Assembly (NCBI RefSeq): GCF_002795845.1
Contig: NZ_CP011797.1
Coordinates: 2,642,001-2,706,000, forward strand
Reading direction: 5' to 3'
Length of the DNA: 64,000 nucleotides
Source of the DNA: Reinekea forsetii
GTDB lineage: Bacteria > Pseudomonadota > Gammaproteobacteria > Pseudomonadales > Natronospirillaceae
The first letter of the stretch is position 1, and each line of letters starts with the position of its first letter. Below are positions 42,894-51,179 of the stretch, piece after piece. The notes under the pieces are model-generated. The model did no database searches. It had not been told where the DNA came from and saw nothing but the letters and a program-made list of their open reading frames with translations. The position numbers and the translations under genes were made by a program.

Positions 42894-44330
42894 ATGGCTA
42901 TACAACAAAACCCCTTTGCGGAAGTACCGGCGCACAGCACCATCACAGAAGCCGCTGCGGCCTTTATTGAGTCGGTCACCTTCGAGCAGATCCCGGACGA
43001 CGCGCTCAACATTGGCACCCGCTGCCTAATGGATGGTTTAGGTCTATATGTCGCCGGGTCCAATCATGAAACGGCGACCATCCTCGCACAGATGGCTCTG
43101 GATCAAGGTGGCCGCGCAGACGCACTGCTGCTCGGCGCAGATGGCGTGAAGGTGCCATCGCCTATTGCGGCGAGAGTATTGGGTACCGCAGGGCACGCCC
43201 ACGACTGGGATGACTCTCAGGTCAGCGTAGACCCAGACCATGTCTACGGCTTACTCACCCACCCAACCATTCCGCCGCTGACGGCCGCTCTGGTGATGGC
43301 ACAGCAGCTCGGCCCGGTGACTGGCAAAGACTTTATGTTGGCCTTCCTGACCGGATTTGAAGTTGAAAGTAAAATATCGGAGTGGATGTATTCGCAACAC
43401 TATAAGCGCGGCTTTCACTCCAGTGGCACGGTGGGCACCTTCGGCGCCTATGCTGCTGCGGCCAAGCTGCTGAAGTTAAACGGCGATCAGTTGCGCCATG
43501 GTTTTGGCTTGGCGGCGAGTTTTGCGGCCGGCATTCGCTGTAACTTCGGCACCATGACTAAGCCCCTACACGTTGGCCGTGCTTCCGAAAATGGCGTCAC
43601 CGCCGCGTTGATGGCCGCAAAAGGCTTCACCGCCGATAAGCACGCCTTGGACGGTCCGTGGGGCTTCTTTGCGGTACACGGTGGCGGCCTAACCACCCAC
43701 AAGACCACCGTCGAGAACTTCGGCCAACCTTGGACCATCGTCAGTCCTGGGGTCAGCATCAAGCCTTACCCCTGTGGTGTTTTAACCCACCCGACGATCG
43801 ACCTGATGATTAAGCTGGTCGTCGAGCACGATATTCAACCGGACGACATTGAGTCGGTAATCATTCGCGCCGGTTCCAACATCTTGAATCCCATTCGATA
43901 CCCCGTCGCCAGCAACCACCTTGAAGCCAAATTTTCATTACAGGCAGTGCTGTCGATGGTCGCCTTAACGAGGCAGGCCGGTAAATTGGAATTTGAAGAC
44001 GATTTCGTACAAAGCGCTGCCATGCAAGCCATGCAACGTCGAATGAAAACCCAGTTCGATCCAGAAATTGAAGCGAAGGGCTTTGACAAGATGCGCTCCT
44101 CAATTGAGATCGTACTGAACAACGGGTCAACCTTTGGCGGTGACGCAGATGAACGCTACCGCGGCGGACCAGAGTTCCCACTCACAGACAATGAAGTAAA
44201 AGATAAGGTTAGGGCCTGCTCTAAAGGCACCCTGACGCCGAGCAACATTGAAGCGCTAATTGACAGCGCGGCAACTATCTTAGACCAAGACGATGTAAGT
44301 CTGCTCGCAAGGCTTATCCAGGCAGGTTAA
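42894..44330 (+). CDS. MmgE/PrpD family protein
   Basis: This 478-residue protein has an all-helical domain I with the family phrase GHAHDWDDSQ (about residue 100) and FHSSGTVGTFGAYAAAAKLL, a C-terminal smaller domain, and KPYPCGVLTHPTIDL. Members include 2-methylcitrate dehydratase, cis-aconitate decarboxylase and iminodisuccinate epimerase, so the family alone does not fix the reaction. It is first in an operon with tricarboxylate-type transport genes and a hydroxyacid dehydrogenase, so the substrate is likely an imported di- or tricarboxylate. No prpB or prpC is encoded nearby, which argues against the methylcitrate cycle. Confidence 0.85.
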   Translation: MAIQQNPFAEVPAHSTITEAAAAFIESVTFEQIPDDALNIGTRCLMDGLGLYVAGSNHETATILAQMALDQGGRADALLLGADGVKVPSPIAARVLGTAGHAHDWDDSQVSVDPDHVYGLLTHPTIPPLTAALVMAQQLGPVTGKDFMLAFLTGFEVESKISEWMYSQHYKRGFHSSGTVGTFGAYAAAAKLLKLNGDQLRHGFGLAASFAAGIRCNFGTMTKPLHVGRASENGVTAALMAAKGFTADKHALDGPWGFFAVHGGGLTTHKTTVENFGQPWTIVSPGVSIKPYPCGVLTHPTIDLMIKLVVEHDIQPDDIESVIIRAGSNILNPIRYPVASNHLEAKFSLQAVLSMVALTRQAGKLEFEDDFVQSAAMQAMQRRMKTQFDPEIEAKGFDKMRSSIEIVLNNGSTFGGDADERYRGGPEFPLTDNEVKDKVRACSKGTLTPSNIEALIDSAATILDQDDVSLLARLIQAG

Positions 44331-44404
44331 ACAGATAGAACATAGAAGTGTACAAATACAACTTCAATCTAGGCACAAAAACAACAAAAGAGAGAGGAAA
44401 AAGC

Positions 44405-45325
44405 ATGAAATTGAAATCAATAATCACCGCAGGTTTTTTATCCGCAGGTATTTTGTTTGCCGCACCGGCATGGGCCGAATACCCTGAAAAGCCAATCACC
44501 TTGGTGTGCTGGTCCAGTGCTGGATCGGGTCACGACCTGATGGCACGAATGATTGCCAAAGTTGGTGAAAAATACATCGGTCAGCCAATGGTCGTGTTAA
44601 ACAAATCCGGCGGTTCTGGTAAGGTCGCGATGTCTTATGTCCTGAATCAAAAGACTGACGGCTATGTTGTTATGACCAACACTCGCAGCATGACCACGTC
44701 ATTACGCGGTGCTTCAGCAGGCCTCAGTGCAGACGATTTCAAATTCGTCAGCCGTGTGGTACGCGATCCGTTCCTGATCACCGTCGCCCAGGACAGCCCG
44801 TTTAATGATATAGGCGATCTAGTGGCCTATGCTAAGAAGAATCCTGGCGTCTTGACAGTGGGCGGTTATGAAACCAAGTCCGTTGACGAAAGCCTGATTC
44901 AAGATCTTGAAGCAGCAGCCGGCATCGATCTGAACTACATTCCTTATAAGGGTGGCAAAGAGCCAGTGGTAGCCGTCTTAGGTGGCCATATCGAGGTTGC
45001 GATCGCTAACCCAAGTGAAATGATGACCAACTTTAAAGCGGGTTCATTAAAAGTTCTTGCTTTGGCCAGTGACTCACGCTTTGCGCCGTTTGAATCGGTA
45101 CAAACTTTGAGTGAGCAGGGTTATGAAGTTGTCACAGAACATTGGCGTGGCGTTATGGCGGCCGGAAACGTGCCTGATAATGTTGTCGCGACATTAAACG
45201 ACATGTTAGCTAAGGTCGTTGTTGATCCAGAGTTTGTCACATTCATGGAAAATGCCAACATGTACAATGGTTACATGGAATCTGAGAAATTTACCGGATT
45301 GGTTAAGAAACAGTCTACGATGTAG
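44405..45325 (+). CDS. Tripartite tricarboxylate transporter substrate-binding protein (TctC family)
   Basis: This 306-residue periplasmic protein has the Sec signal MKLKSIITAGFLSAGILFAAPAWA and the TctC/Bug fold: YPEKPITLVCWSSAGSGHDLMARMIA, then NKSGGSGKVAMSYV, and VGGYETKSVDES. Bug proteins bind carboxylates through two water-bridged loops. The frame is open to 44348, but the ATG at 44405 starts the signal peptide. A 28-base palindrome follows the stop before tctB. It should capture the substrate for the TctA-TctB pair encoded next. Confidence 0.9.
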   Translation: MKLKSIITAGFLSAGILFAAPAWAEYPEKPITLVCWSSAGSGHDLMARMIAKVGEKYIGQPMVVLNKSGGSGKVAMSYVLNQKTDGYVVMTNTRSMTTSLRGASAGLSADDFKFVSRVVRDPFLITVAQDSPFNDIGDLVAYAKKNPGVLTVGGYETKSVDESLIQDLEAAAGIDLNYIPYKGGKEPVVAVLGGHIEVAIANPSEMMTNFKAGSLKVLALASDSRFAPFESVQTLSEQGYEVVTEHWRGVMAAGNVPDNVVATLNDMLAKVVVDPEFVTFMENANMYNGYMESEKFTGLVKKQSTM

Positions 45326-45331
45326 TAGAAA

Positions 45332-45359
45332 AATTGGGGGCAAATATTTGCCCCCAATT
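45332..45359. promoter_or_regulatory. Perfect 28-base palindrome between tctC-like and tctB-like genes
   Basis: The two 14-base halves (AATTGGGGGCAAAT and its complement) meet without a loop; in RNA this is a very stable hairpin. No run of T follows beyond ATTATTAAGG. It lies 6 bases past the binding-protein stop and 15 before the next ATG. Its probable role is protecting the upstream mRNA or partial termination, so that the binding protein is made in excess. Confidence 0.75.
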
Positions 45360-45374
45360 ATTAAGGAAACCGCA

Positions 45375-45830
45375 ATGCCTAATTCAGTTATAAATTTGAC
45401 TGCCGATCGTTACTTTTCGGCAATCCTCGCACTCTTAGCGGCCATTTTTTTTGTCGTGATTGGTGGCAAGGCGGATCCTGGGTCGGCGGGCAATCTATCG
45501 GCCTCAACCTATCCACGAATTATCCTGTCCGTTATTATCTTAATTTCAATTTACCTAGCCTTTAAACCGACTAATGCCCATGCCAGCAAGGCAAAATTAT
45601 CGTTACCCGGAATTGTCAGCATTCTATTAATGGCCATTTATATTGCGTTATTAGAGCCTATTGGCTTCTTTATTCTGACGCCCATCTTACTTATTTTACT
45701 ACCTCTTTTAGCAGGATTTAGATCCTACCGTTGGATACTGATCAGTGTGTTATGTGTAACCCTGACCATCTACGGCGTCTTTGTTCTGGTTTTAAACATA
45801 CCGTTGCCACCGGGTCTCTTGGGAGATTAA
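45375..45830 (+). CDS. TctB-family small permease subunit
   Basis: This 151-residue protein has four predicted membrane helices: about 13-30 (SAILALLAAIFFVVIGG), 48-64, 75-95 and 105-140. This fits the small TctB subunit of tripartite tricarboxylate transporters. A strong AAGGAA site precedes the ATG at 45375. The TctA gene starts four bases after its stop. The role is inferred from family and position, because TctB sequences are poorly conserved. Confidence 0.85.
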   Translation: MPNSVINLTADRYFSAILALLAAIFFVVIGGKADPGSAGNLSASTYPRIILSVIILISIYLAFKPTNAHASKAKLSLPGIVSILLMAIYIALLEPIGFFILTPILLILLPLLAGFRSYRWILISVLCVTLTIYGVFVLVLNIPLPPGLLGD

Positions 45831-45833
45831 TGC

Positions 45834-47339
45834 ATGATAGATAATATTTTACTCGGTTTTTCAGCTATCTGGTCCGTTCCGGCTATTTTTGCCATTATCA
45901 TGGGCGTCCTAGTGGGCATTTTATGCGGTGTTCTGCCCGGTTTGAGCGCCTCCACGGCCGTTGCGCTGATGGTGCCCTTTACCTTTGGCATGGACCCCTT
46001 AGTGGCAATTCTATTACTGGTGTCGGTTTATTTAGCCGGCGAATACGGCGGTTCCATTACCGCTATTGCCATTGGTACGCCCGGCACGCCAGCCGCTGCC
46101 GCGACTATCTTAGACGGCTATGAACTGACCAAACAGGGTAAGCCGGGCTTGGCCCTAACCACCTCGGTGGTGGCCTCCAGCATCGGTGGCGTTATTGGCG
46201 CGTTGGTTCTGTTTGCTTTTTCCGAACCCTTGGCTAAAGTCGCGCTATCGTTTGGCGCTCCGGAATATTTTGGTTTGGCCGTCTTCGGTTTAGCCATTAT
46301 TGCAAGCTTGGCCAGTGAAAATCTGATGAAGGGCTTCCTGGTATTGTTTATCGGCTTGGCCTTAAAAACCATTGGCCTGGACACCTACACCGGCGAAGAA
46401 CGCTTTACCTTTGGCATAGCGAAACTGATGGATGGTCTGGGCTTTATCCCCGCGCTTATCGGTCTGTTTGCGATGGCCTCTGTTTTTACCGGGCTCGAGA
46501 AAGAGATGGGCAACGTGAAAAAAATCGTCCTATCTTATGCCATGCCGTCAGTTCGAAAACTGGCCAGCATGTGGAAAGTCTACCTGCACAGTTCGTTGCT
46601 TGGTGCGGTGATTGGTGTGTTACCCGGCGCCGGTGCCACCGTTGCCTCGTTTATTTGCTATAACGAGGTGAAACGCTTCGCTAAGAATAAAGACGAGTTC
46701 GGTAAAGGCGCGTTAGAAGGTGTAGCGGCACCAGAGGCCGGCAACAATGCGGTCGTGGGCGGCTCGTTGGTACCGCTTTTGACCCTCGGAATACCCGGAT
46801 CGGCCACGGCTGCCGTCTTGGTGGGCGCATTGATGTTGCACAACATTCAACCCGGCCCGCTATTGTTTCAGACCAACGGCGACATAGTGTATGGCATATT
46901 TGCCGGCCTCATTGTGGCCTGTGTTGCGCAGCTGGTGTTTGGCCTAATCGGCGTACCGCTGTGGGTTAAGGTTATCTCTGCCCCCAAGCCACTGTTATTA
47001 TCCGTGATCGCGACCATCTCGGTGATCGGTTCCTACGGGTACAATAATAATATTATCGATGTTTGGGTGATGTTCGGTTTCGGCATCTTTGCCTATATTC
47101 TGAAGAAGTTTGACTATCCCATTACCCCACTAGTACTGGCGCTGGTGTTGGGCGGTTTGCTTGAAGAAAACTTTCGCAGAGCGTTGATTATCTCACGCGG
47201 TGATTATTGGATTTTTCTCAACCACCCAATAAGCTTAGGTTTACTGACGGCCGCTGTTTTATCTCTATTTAGCCCTCTGGTATTGAACCACTTTGCTCAC
47301 CGGAAGGAAAAAAGTGCCAAGGATACGGTAACAGACTAA
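45834..47339 (+). CDS. TctA-family large permease subunit
   Basis: This 501-residue inner-membrane protein has about 12 helices. It has the two TctA signature repeats: GVLVGILCGVLPGLSASTAVALMVPFTFGM near the start and GVLPGAGATVASFICYNEVKRFAK with GVAAPEAGNNAVVGGSLVPLLTLGIPGSATAA in the middle. It is the main channel subunit working with TctB and the TctC-like binding protein. It is followed after 36 bases by the hydroxyacid dehydrogenase gene, which shares the likely operon. Confidence 0.93.
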   Translation: MIDNILLGFSAIWSVPAIFAIIMGVLVGILCGVLPGLSASTAVALMVPFTFGMDPLVAILLLVSVYLAGEYGGSITAIAIGTPGTPAAAATILDGYELTKQGKPGLALTTSVVASSIGGVIGALVLFAFSEPLAKVALSFGAPEYFGLAVFGLAIIASLASENLMKGFLVLFIGLALKTIGLDTYTGEERFTFGIAKLMDGLGFIPALIGLFAMASVFTGLEKEMGNVKKIVLSYAMPSVRKLASMWKVYLHSSLLGAVIGVLPGAGATVASFICYNEVKRFAKNKDEFGKGALEGVAAPEAGNNAVVGGSLVPLLTLGIPGSATAAVLVGALMLHNIQPGPLLFQTNGDIVYGIFAGLIVACVAQLVFGLIGVPLWVKVISAPKPLLLSVIATISVIGSYGYNNNIIDVWVMFGFGIFAYILKKFDYPITPLVLALVLGGLLEENFRRALIISRGDYWIFLNHPISLGLLTAAVLSLFSPLVLNHFAHRKEKSAKDTVTD

Positions 47340-47375
47340 GGCATTGGCCTGAGTCTAAATAATGGAAATGTATTT

Positions 47376-48323
47376 ATGATTCATTGTGTTATTCCAGATG
47401 ACTACCAATACGCTACACGGGAATTCAATTTCCTCAACAGTAACGCACAGATACAGACCCAGAGTTTGGGTGACCTGACAACGGATCCTGAAACAGATGA
47501 GGCGTTGGCGAGCGCGGATGTGCTGTTGCTGATCAGGGAGCGCACCCTTATTGACGAGGCGTTCCTTGAGCGCACGCCCAAGCTAAGGCTGATCAGCCAA
47601 ACGGGTAAGATTTCCAGAAATATCGACTTAGACGCCTGCGCAAAACGGGGCATCAGCGTTGTCGATGGCTTTGGCGATCCGATCGCCCCAGCTGAGTGGG
47701 CCTGGCTATTGATCATGGCGGCACGGCGCCAGTTTGTCGCTGCGGTAAACGGCATGGCTCAGGGTCAATGGCAAACCAATATTGGCCGTTCTATGGCCTC
47801 GCAAACCTTAGGCATTCTGGGCTTTGGTAAGACCGGCAAGCAAATGCTGCGCTATGCCACGGCCTTCGATATGAAGGTGCAAATTTGGGGCAGCGAGCGG
47901 GCGCAGGACGAAGCGAGATCCTTAGGTCTGTCAGTGCCTGACAGTCGCGAGCAGTTTTTTGCCAGCTCTGACATCGTCACCGTTCATCAGCGTTTGGTGC
48001 CCGAGACGGATCAGAACATTCGTTTCGAGGATCTATCGGCTATGCATGCAGACGCCGTTTTCTGCAACACCAGCAGGGCCGAACTGGTTGAGGAAGATGC
48101 TCTGGTGCGCGCGTTAAACCTGGGCAAGCCCGGCTGGGCGGCTATCGATGTCTACGAGCAAGAGCCCATTTATGATGTGCTGCACCCGTTACTGAAGTTG
48201 CCCAATGTCCTGTGTTCACCGCATATGGGCTATGTTGAAACGAACAGTTACAACCTGTATCTGCAAACCGCTTTTAACAATATAGTGACCTTTTTTGATC
48301 TGACGGCCAAGCCTGATAACTAA
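47376..48323 (+). CDS. D-2-hydroxyacid dehydrogenase
   Basis: This 315-residue NAD-dependent enzyme of the D-isomer family has the nucleotide motif GILGFGKTGKQM (about residue 142). The catalytic Arg sits in CNTSRAELVEEDALVRAL, the Glu in the YEQEPIYD stretch and the His in CSPHMGYVETN. It probably oxidises or reduces a 2-hydroxy/2-oxo acid formed from the imported compound. It lies in the GntR-controlled operon, unlike the GhrA-like enzyme at 15259-16203, which has a different His context. Confidence 0.88.
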   Translation: MIHCVIPDDYQYATREFNFLNSNAQIQTQSLGDLTTDPETDEALASADVLLLIRERTLIDEAFLERTPKLRLISQTGKISRNIDLDACAKRGISVVDGFGDPIAPAEWAWLLIMAARRQFVAAVNGMAQGQWQTNIGRSMASQTLGILGFGKTGKQMLRYATAFDMKVQIWGSERAQDEARSLGLSVPDSREQFFASSDIVTVHQRLVPETDQNIRFEDLSAMHADAVFCNTSRAELVEEDALVRALNLGKPGWAAIDVYEQEPIYDVLHPLLKLPNVLCSPHMGYVETNSYNLYLQTAFNNIVTFFDLTAKPDN

Positions 48324-48428
48324 GCTTCTCGGGGGCCAAAAGCCCCATTGTGGCGCTAATAGAGCGCCTTCTTAGACAACCACCGCGGCTTTATCCTGCC
48401 TCTGGTGGTGAGTTCACTAATCTGCTTG

Positions 48429-49199
48429 ATGAGAACACTTATGTCTCTGCCTCTTTTGGTTTGGGTCGACCAGGTGAGCCAACAGGATCTTATCCTATTG
48501 GTCTTTGCCAGCGCTATTACATCTTTAATTTCGGCCTTAGCAGGCTTTGGCGGCGGTGCGCTACTGCTTGGCGTTATGGCCAGCTTTATCAGCCCCGCCA
48601 GCTTGATTGCCGTGCACGGTTTGGTACAACTCGGATCCAATGCCAGCCGAGTGTATGTCTTCCGGCACATGATCAACTTTCGCTTTGTGAAACTGTTTAT
48701 GGTCGGGGCCGTCGTTGGCGTGCTACTGGCGACTGTCGTGGTGAGTCAACTGCCCGAGAAGGTGCTGTTAACCTTTATTGCTCTATTTGTCTTGCTATCT
48801 GCCTGGCTTCCCGCTCGTATCCCCTTTAAAGAAACCAAACTTCAGATTGCCGGCTTAGGGGCACTGTTGACATTTTTGTCACTTTTTGTCGGTGCCACTG
48901 GGCCACTGCTTGCGGCTGTTTTACGCACCTTCGACTATGCCAAGGCGGCTTTTGTTGGCACTCTCGCGTTCTGTATTCTCGGCCAAAATATTCTCAAAGT
49001 AACTGCCTTTAGTCGCCTTGGCTTTAATATCACCGATTGGCTACCGCTCGTGGTGTTAATGATTGTGGCCGGCTTCTTTGGTACCTGGATGGGCGCACGT
49101 TTACTCGGAAAAATACACGAGCATCATTTCAAAAATTTATTGAAATGGGTTATGACCGCTATTGCAATAAACCTGCTGATCAGTGTTATTTTTCGCTAA
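48429..49199 (+). CDS. TauE/SafE-family membrane exporter
   Basis: This protein has about eight membrane helices and the TauE half-motif ALAGFGGGALLLGVMASF followed by GATGPLLAAVL in the second half. Relatives carry sulfite, sulfoacetate or other organic anions. In this context it may export an end product or acid. The start is uncertain: GTG at 48405, ATG at 48429 and ATG at 48441 are all in frame. No strong ribosome site decides between them; a GAG lies 7 bases upstream of 48441. It is the last gene of the run that began at 42894. Confidence 0.8.
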   Translation: MRTLMSLPLLVWVDQVSQQDLILLVFASAITSLISALAGFGGGALLLGVMASFISPASLIAVHGLVQLGSNASRVYVFRHMINFRFVKLFMVGAVVGVLLATVVVSQLPEKVLLTFIALFVLLSAWLPARIPFKETKLQIAGLGALLTFLSLFVGATGPLLAAVLRTFDYAKAAFVGTLAFCILGQNILKVTAFSRLGFNITDWLPLVVLMIVAGFFGTWMGARLLGKIHEHHFKNLLKWVMTAIAINLLISVIFR

Positions 49200-49284
49200 C
49201 TCACATCTGGCTAAAGGCCGATCAGGCCTTAAAGCTTCGCGTTCGTTTCCGCGCACTATAATGTACCTTGCTCTGCCTATTGGG

Positions 49285-50040
49285 TTACAACATCAGCGCT
49301 TTATTGACCAATGCCACCTTGGTGCCATAGCGGCTGACATCAACGCCTCGAGCCGTTAGGGCCTCGATCAGTTCGGCTTCGCTGAGCGCTTCGATGGCCT
49401 CCGAGGACATGGTCATGAAATTGATTTTTCGTTTCACCGATCCATTGCCAACCCCAAAAGCAGGCTTATCGTTGAACTTGAATTCCGCTGCATACTTGCT
49501 CATGAAATGACCTAAAAAGGTGTTGATGCTGGGTCGTACCCGGGCATCATCGGTCAGGTCTATGCTGGGATCATTCAGGGTTTCCAACATCAGCTTGACC
49601 CAGCGCTGAGCACCCCGGTCATTCATCAGCTGAATCGCATTGTGGGTGTGGTGAAAGCTCAGGCGGTATTCACCGCCATGATAGGCTTGGCCCCCGCCCA
49701 TCACATCGATCCACATAGACGACTGCGTGCCGACATGTTGCTGAAGATCGCCCAGGCGCGAAAACACCGAACTGAACCAGGTTTCGTCACGATAGACTCG
49801 GGTATAGAAGTTTTCGATCAGTGCCACGATTCGCTCAGGCCCGAGCACCGAGTAGAGCTGCCAGAATTGAATCGGTTGGCTGGTATCGTTGGAGGCCGTC
49901 AAGGACACCAGAGCGGCGATTCGGTGCGCATTGGCGGGCACCCGTTTATCGGCTATGGCGTTGGTCAAATATTTCTGCCGGATAGTCTCGGTCAGGTAAC
50001 CGTTTTCGGTGCGGAAATTGGGGTAGTTGTATGCACTCAT
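49285..50040 (-). CDS. Truncated-hemoglobin-like protein with C-terminal SAP-like segment
   Basis: The 251-residue protein has an N-terminal extension (1-57), a globin-like domain (about 58-188) and a C-terminal helix-turn-helix-like segment (about 216-250, SEAELIEALTARGVDVSRYGTKVALVNKAL) resembling a SAP motif. The globin part reads FWQLYSVLGPERIVALIENFYTRVYRDETWF; a His pair at H130-H131 in YRLSFHHTHNAI is the likely heme-binding position. Truncated globins bind oxygen or nitric oxide; SAP motifs bind DNA or RNA. The joined layout is unusual. The gene lies 125 bases downstream of the pirin gene on the same strand and may be cotranscribed. Confidence 0.72.
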   Translation of the reverse strand: MSAYNYPNFRTENGYLTETIRQKYLTNAIADKRVPANAHRIAALVSLTASNDTSQPIQFWQLYSVLGPERIVALIENFYTRVYRDETWFSSVFSRLGDLQQHVGTQSSMWIDVMGGGQAYHGGEYRLSFHHTHNAIQLMNDRGAQRWVKLMLETLNDPSIDLTDDARVRPSINTFLGHFMSKYAAEFKFNDKPAFGVGNGSVKRKINFMTMSSEAIEALSEAELIEALTARGVDVSRYGTKVALVNKALML

Positions 50041-50165
50041 GCTTGTGCTGCCGTCCAGTCTTCAGGCGCTCTTTGGCCCGATAGGCGATATGTCGAGGCA
50101 GCCCCCGCTCGCCAGTTGATAATGCCGGGCTCACGGGGGCTGATAGGTTACGAACGCGGCGCCGG

Positions 50166-51179
50166 TTAGGGCTTACGTTCGATACGACCATCGGCATGCT
50201 TGGCAAACCGACCCTTGGTGTCCTTATGGACCTGATCGCTGTCGGCCCAAGGCCAGCCACCGAATTGGGTGCGGCGATAGTCGGCAAATGCTTGATGGAT
50301 CTCTTGGTCCGTGTTCATCACGAAGGGACCGTGTTGCACCACCGGCTCGCCAATCGGACGACCCTGCAAGACCAAAAATTCACAGGCCTCACTGCCCGCG
50401 GTCAAGGTCACCGCCACATCGGACTGCAACTGAGCACCCTGTTTGGGTGTTAAGATTTGGCCGTCGACACTGGCCTGATCGCCGCGATAAAAATACAGCA
50501 CGCGATTTAAACCTGCCGCTGCGGCTGGCAACTCAAAGGTGCCTTGGGCGCTCATCTTGATATTCCAGACCGCAACGTCATTGCCGGCATCGGCCGCCCA
50601 TGACTGCGGTGGCGGTGCCGGCGGTATATGACCCTGAAACACACCTGCCACGGCCTTGAGTGTCGTTAAGCGGCCTTGAGCGTCGTTCACCTCGACCATC
50701 GGAATGTCTTCAGACCACAACATGCCGAAGTGCGGCTCGACCATCTTGTTTTTGGCCGGCAGGTTTAGCCAAATCTGAAACATCACCATCGGGTTCGGTT
50801 CGTCGGTCTTGGTCAACGGAAACATTTCCGAGTGCTGAACGCCCTTGCCGGCGGTCATCCATTGGGTGTCACCACCGCCGTAACGGCCGGCTGCGCCGAG
50901 CGAATCGGCATGATCGACCAGGCCCTCATTGACCACGGTAATGGTTTCAAAGCCGCGGTGGGGATGGGCAGGAAAACCCGGAACGGTGTCACCATGGTAC
51001 ATGTTCCAGCCATCAATCATATTGAAGTCTTGGCCAATATTTCGCCCGGCTAGGGACACCGCGGGACCTGAATGTCCATTACCAGCGGGAAAGTCATCCT
51101 TGTGATACACACAAAAGAGGAACGGATCCAATGTTTGCCATGGAAAGCCTAGAGCGAATACCTGTTTAACAGCGGACAT
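50166..51179 (-). CDS. Pirin family protein
   Basis: This 337-residue protein has two cupin domains. The N-terminal metal-binding pirin signature is PAHPHRGFETITVVNEG followed by DTQWMTAGKGVQHSEMF. The middle and C-terminal cupin (about 200-290) end in QGRPIGEPVVQHGPFVMN. Bacterial pirins act as quercetin 2,3-dioxygenases or redox-sensitive regulators. The ATG at 51179 has a GAGG site 5 bases upstream. The frame is open on to 51638, but that part is low-complexity and crosses a G run, so it was not included. It is upstream of the globin gene on the same strand. Confidence 0.88.
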   Translation of the reverse strand: MSAVKQVFALGFPWQTLDPFLFCVYHKDDFPAGNGHSGPAVSLAGRNIGQDFNMIDGWNMYHGDTVPGFPAHPHRGFETITVVNEGLVDHADSLGAAGRYGGGDTQWMTAGKGVQHSEMFPLTKTDEPNPMVMFQIWLNLPAKNKMVEPHFGMLWSEDIPMVEVNDAQGRLTTLKAVAGVFQGHIPPAPPPQSWAADAGNDVAVWNIKMSAQGTFELPAAAAGLNRVLYFYRGDQASVDGQILTPKQGAQLQSDVAVTLTAGSEACEFLVLQGRPIGEPVVQHGPFVMNTDQEIHQAFADYRRTQFGGWPWADSDQVHKDTKGRFAKHADGRIERKP

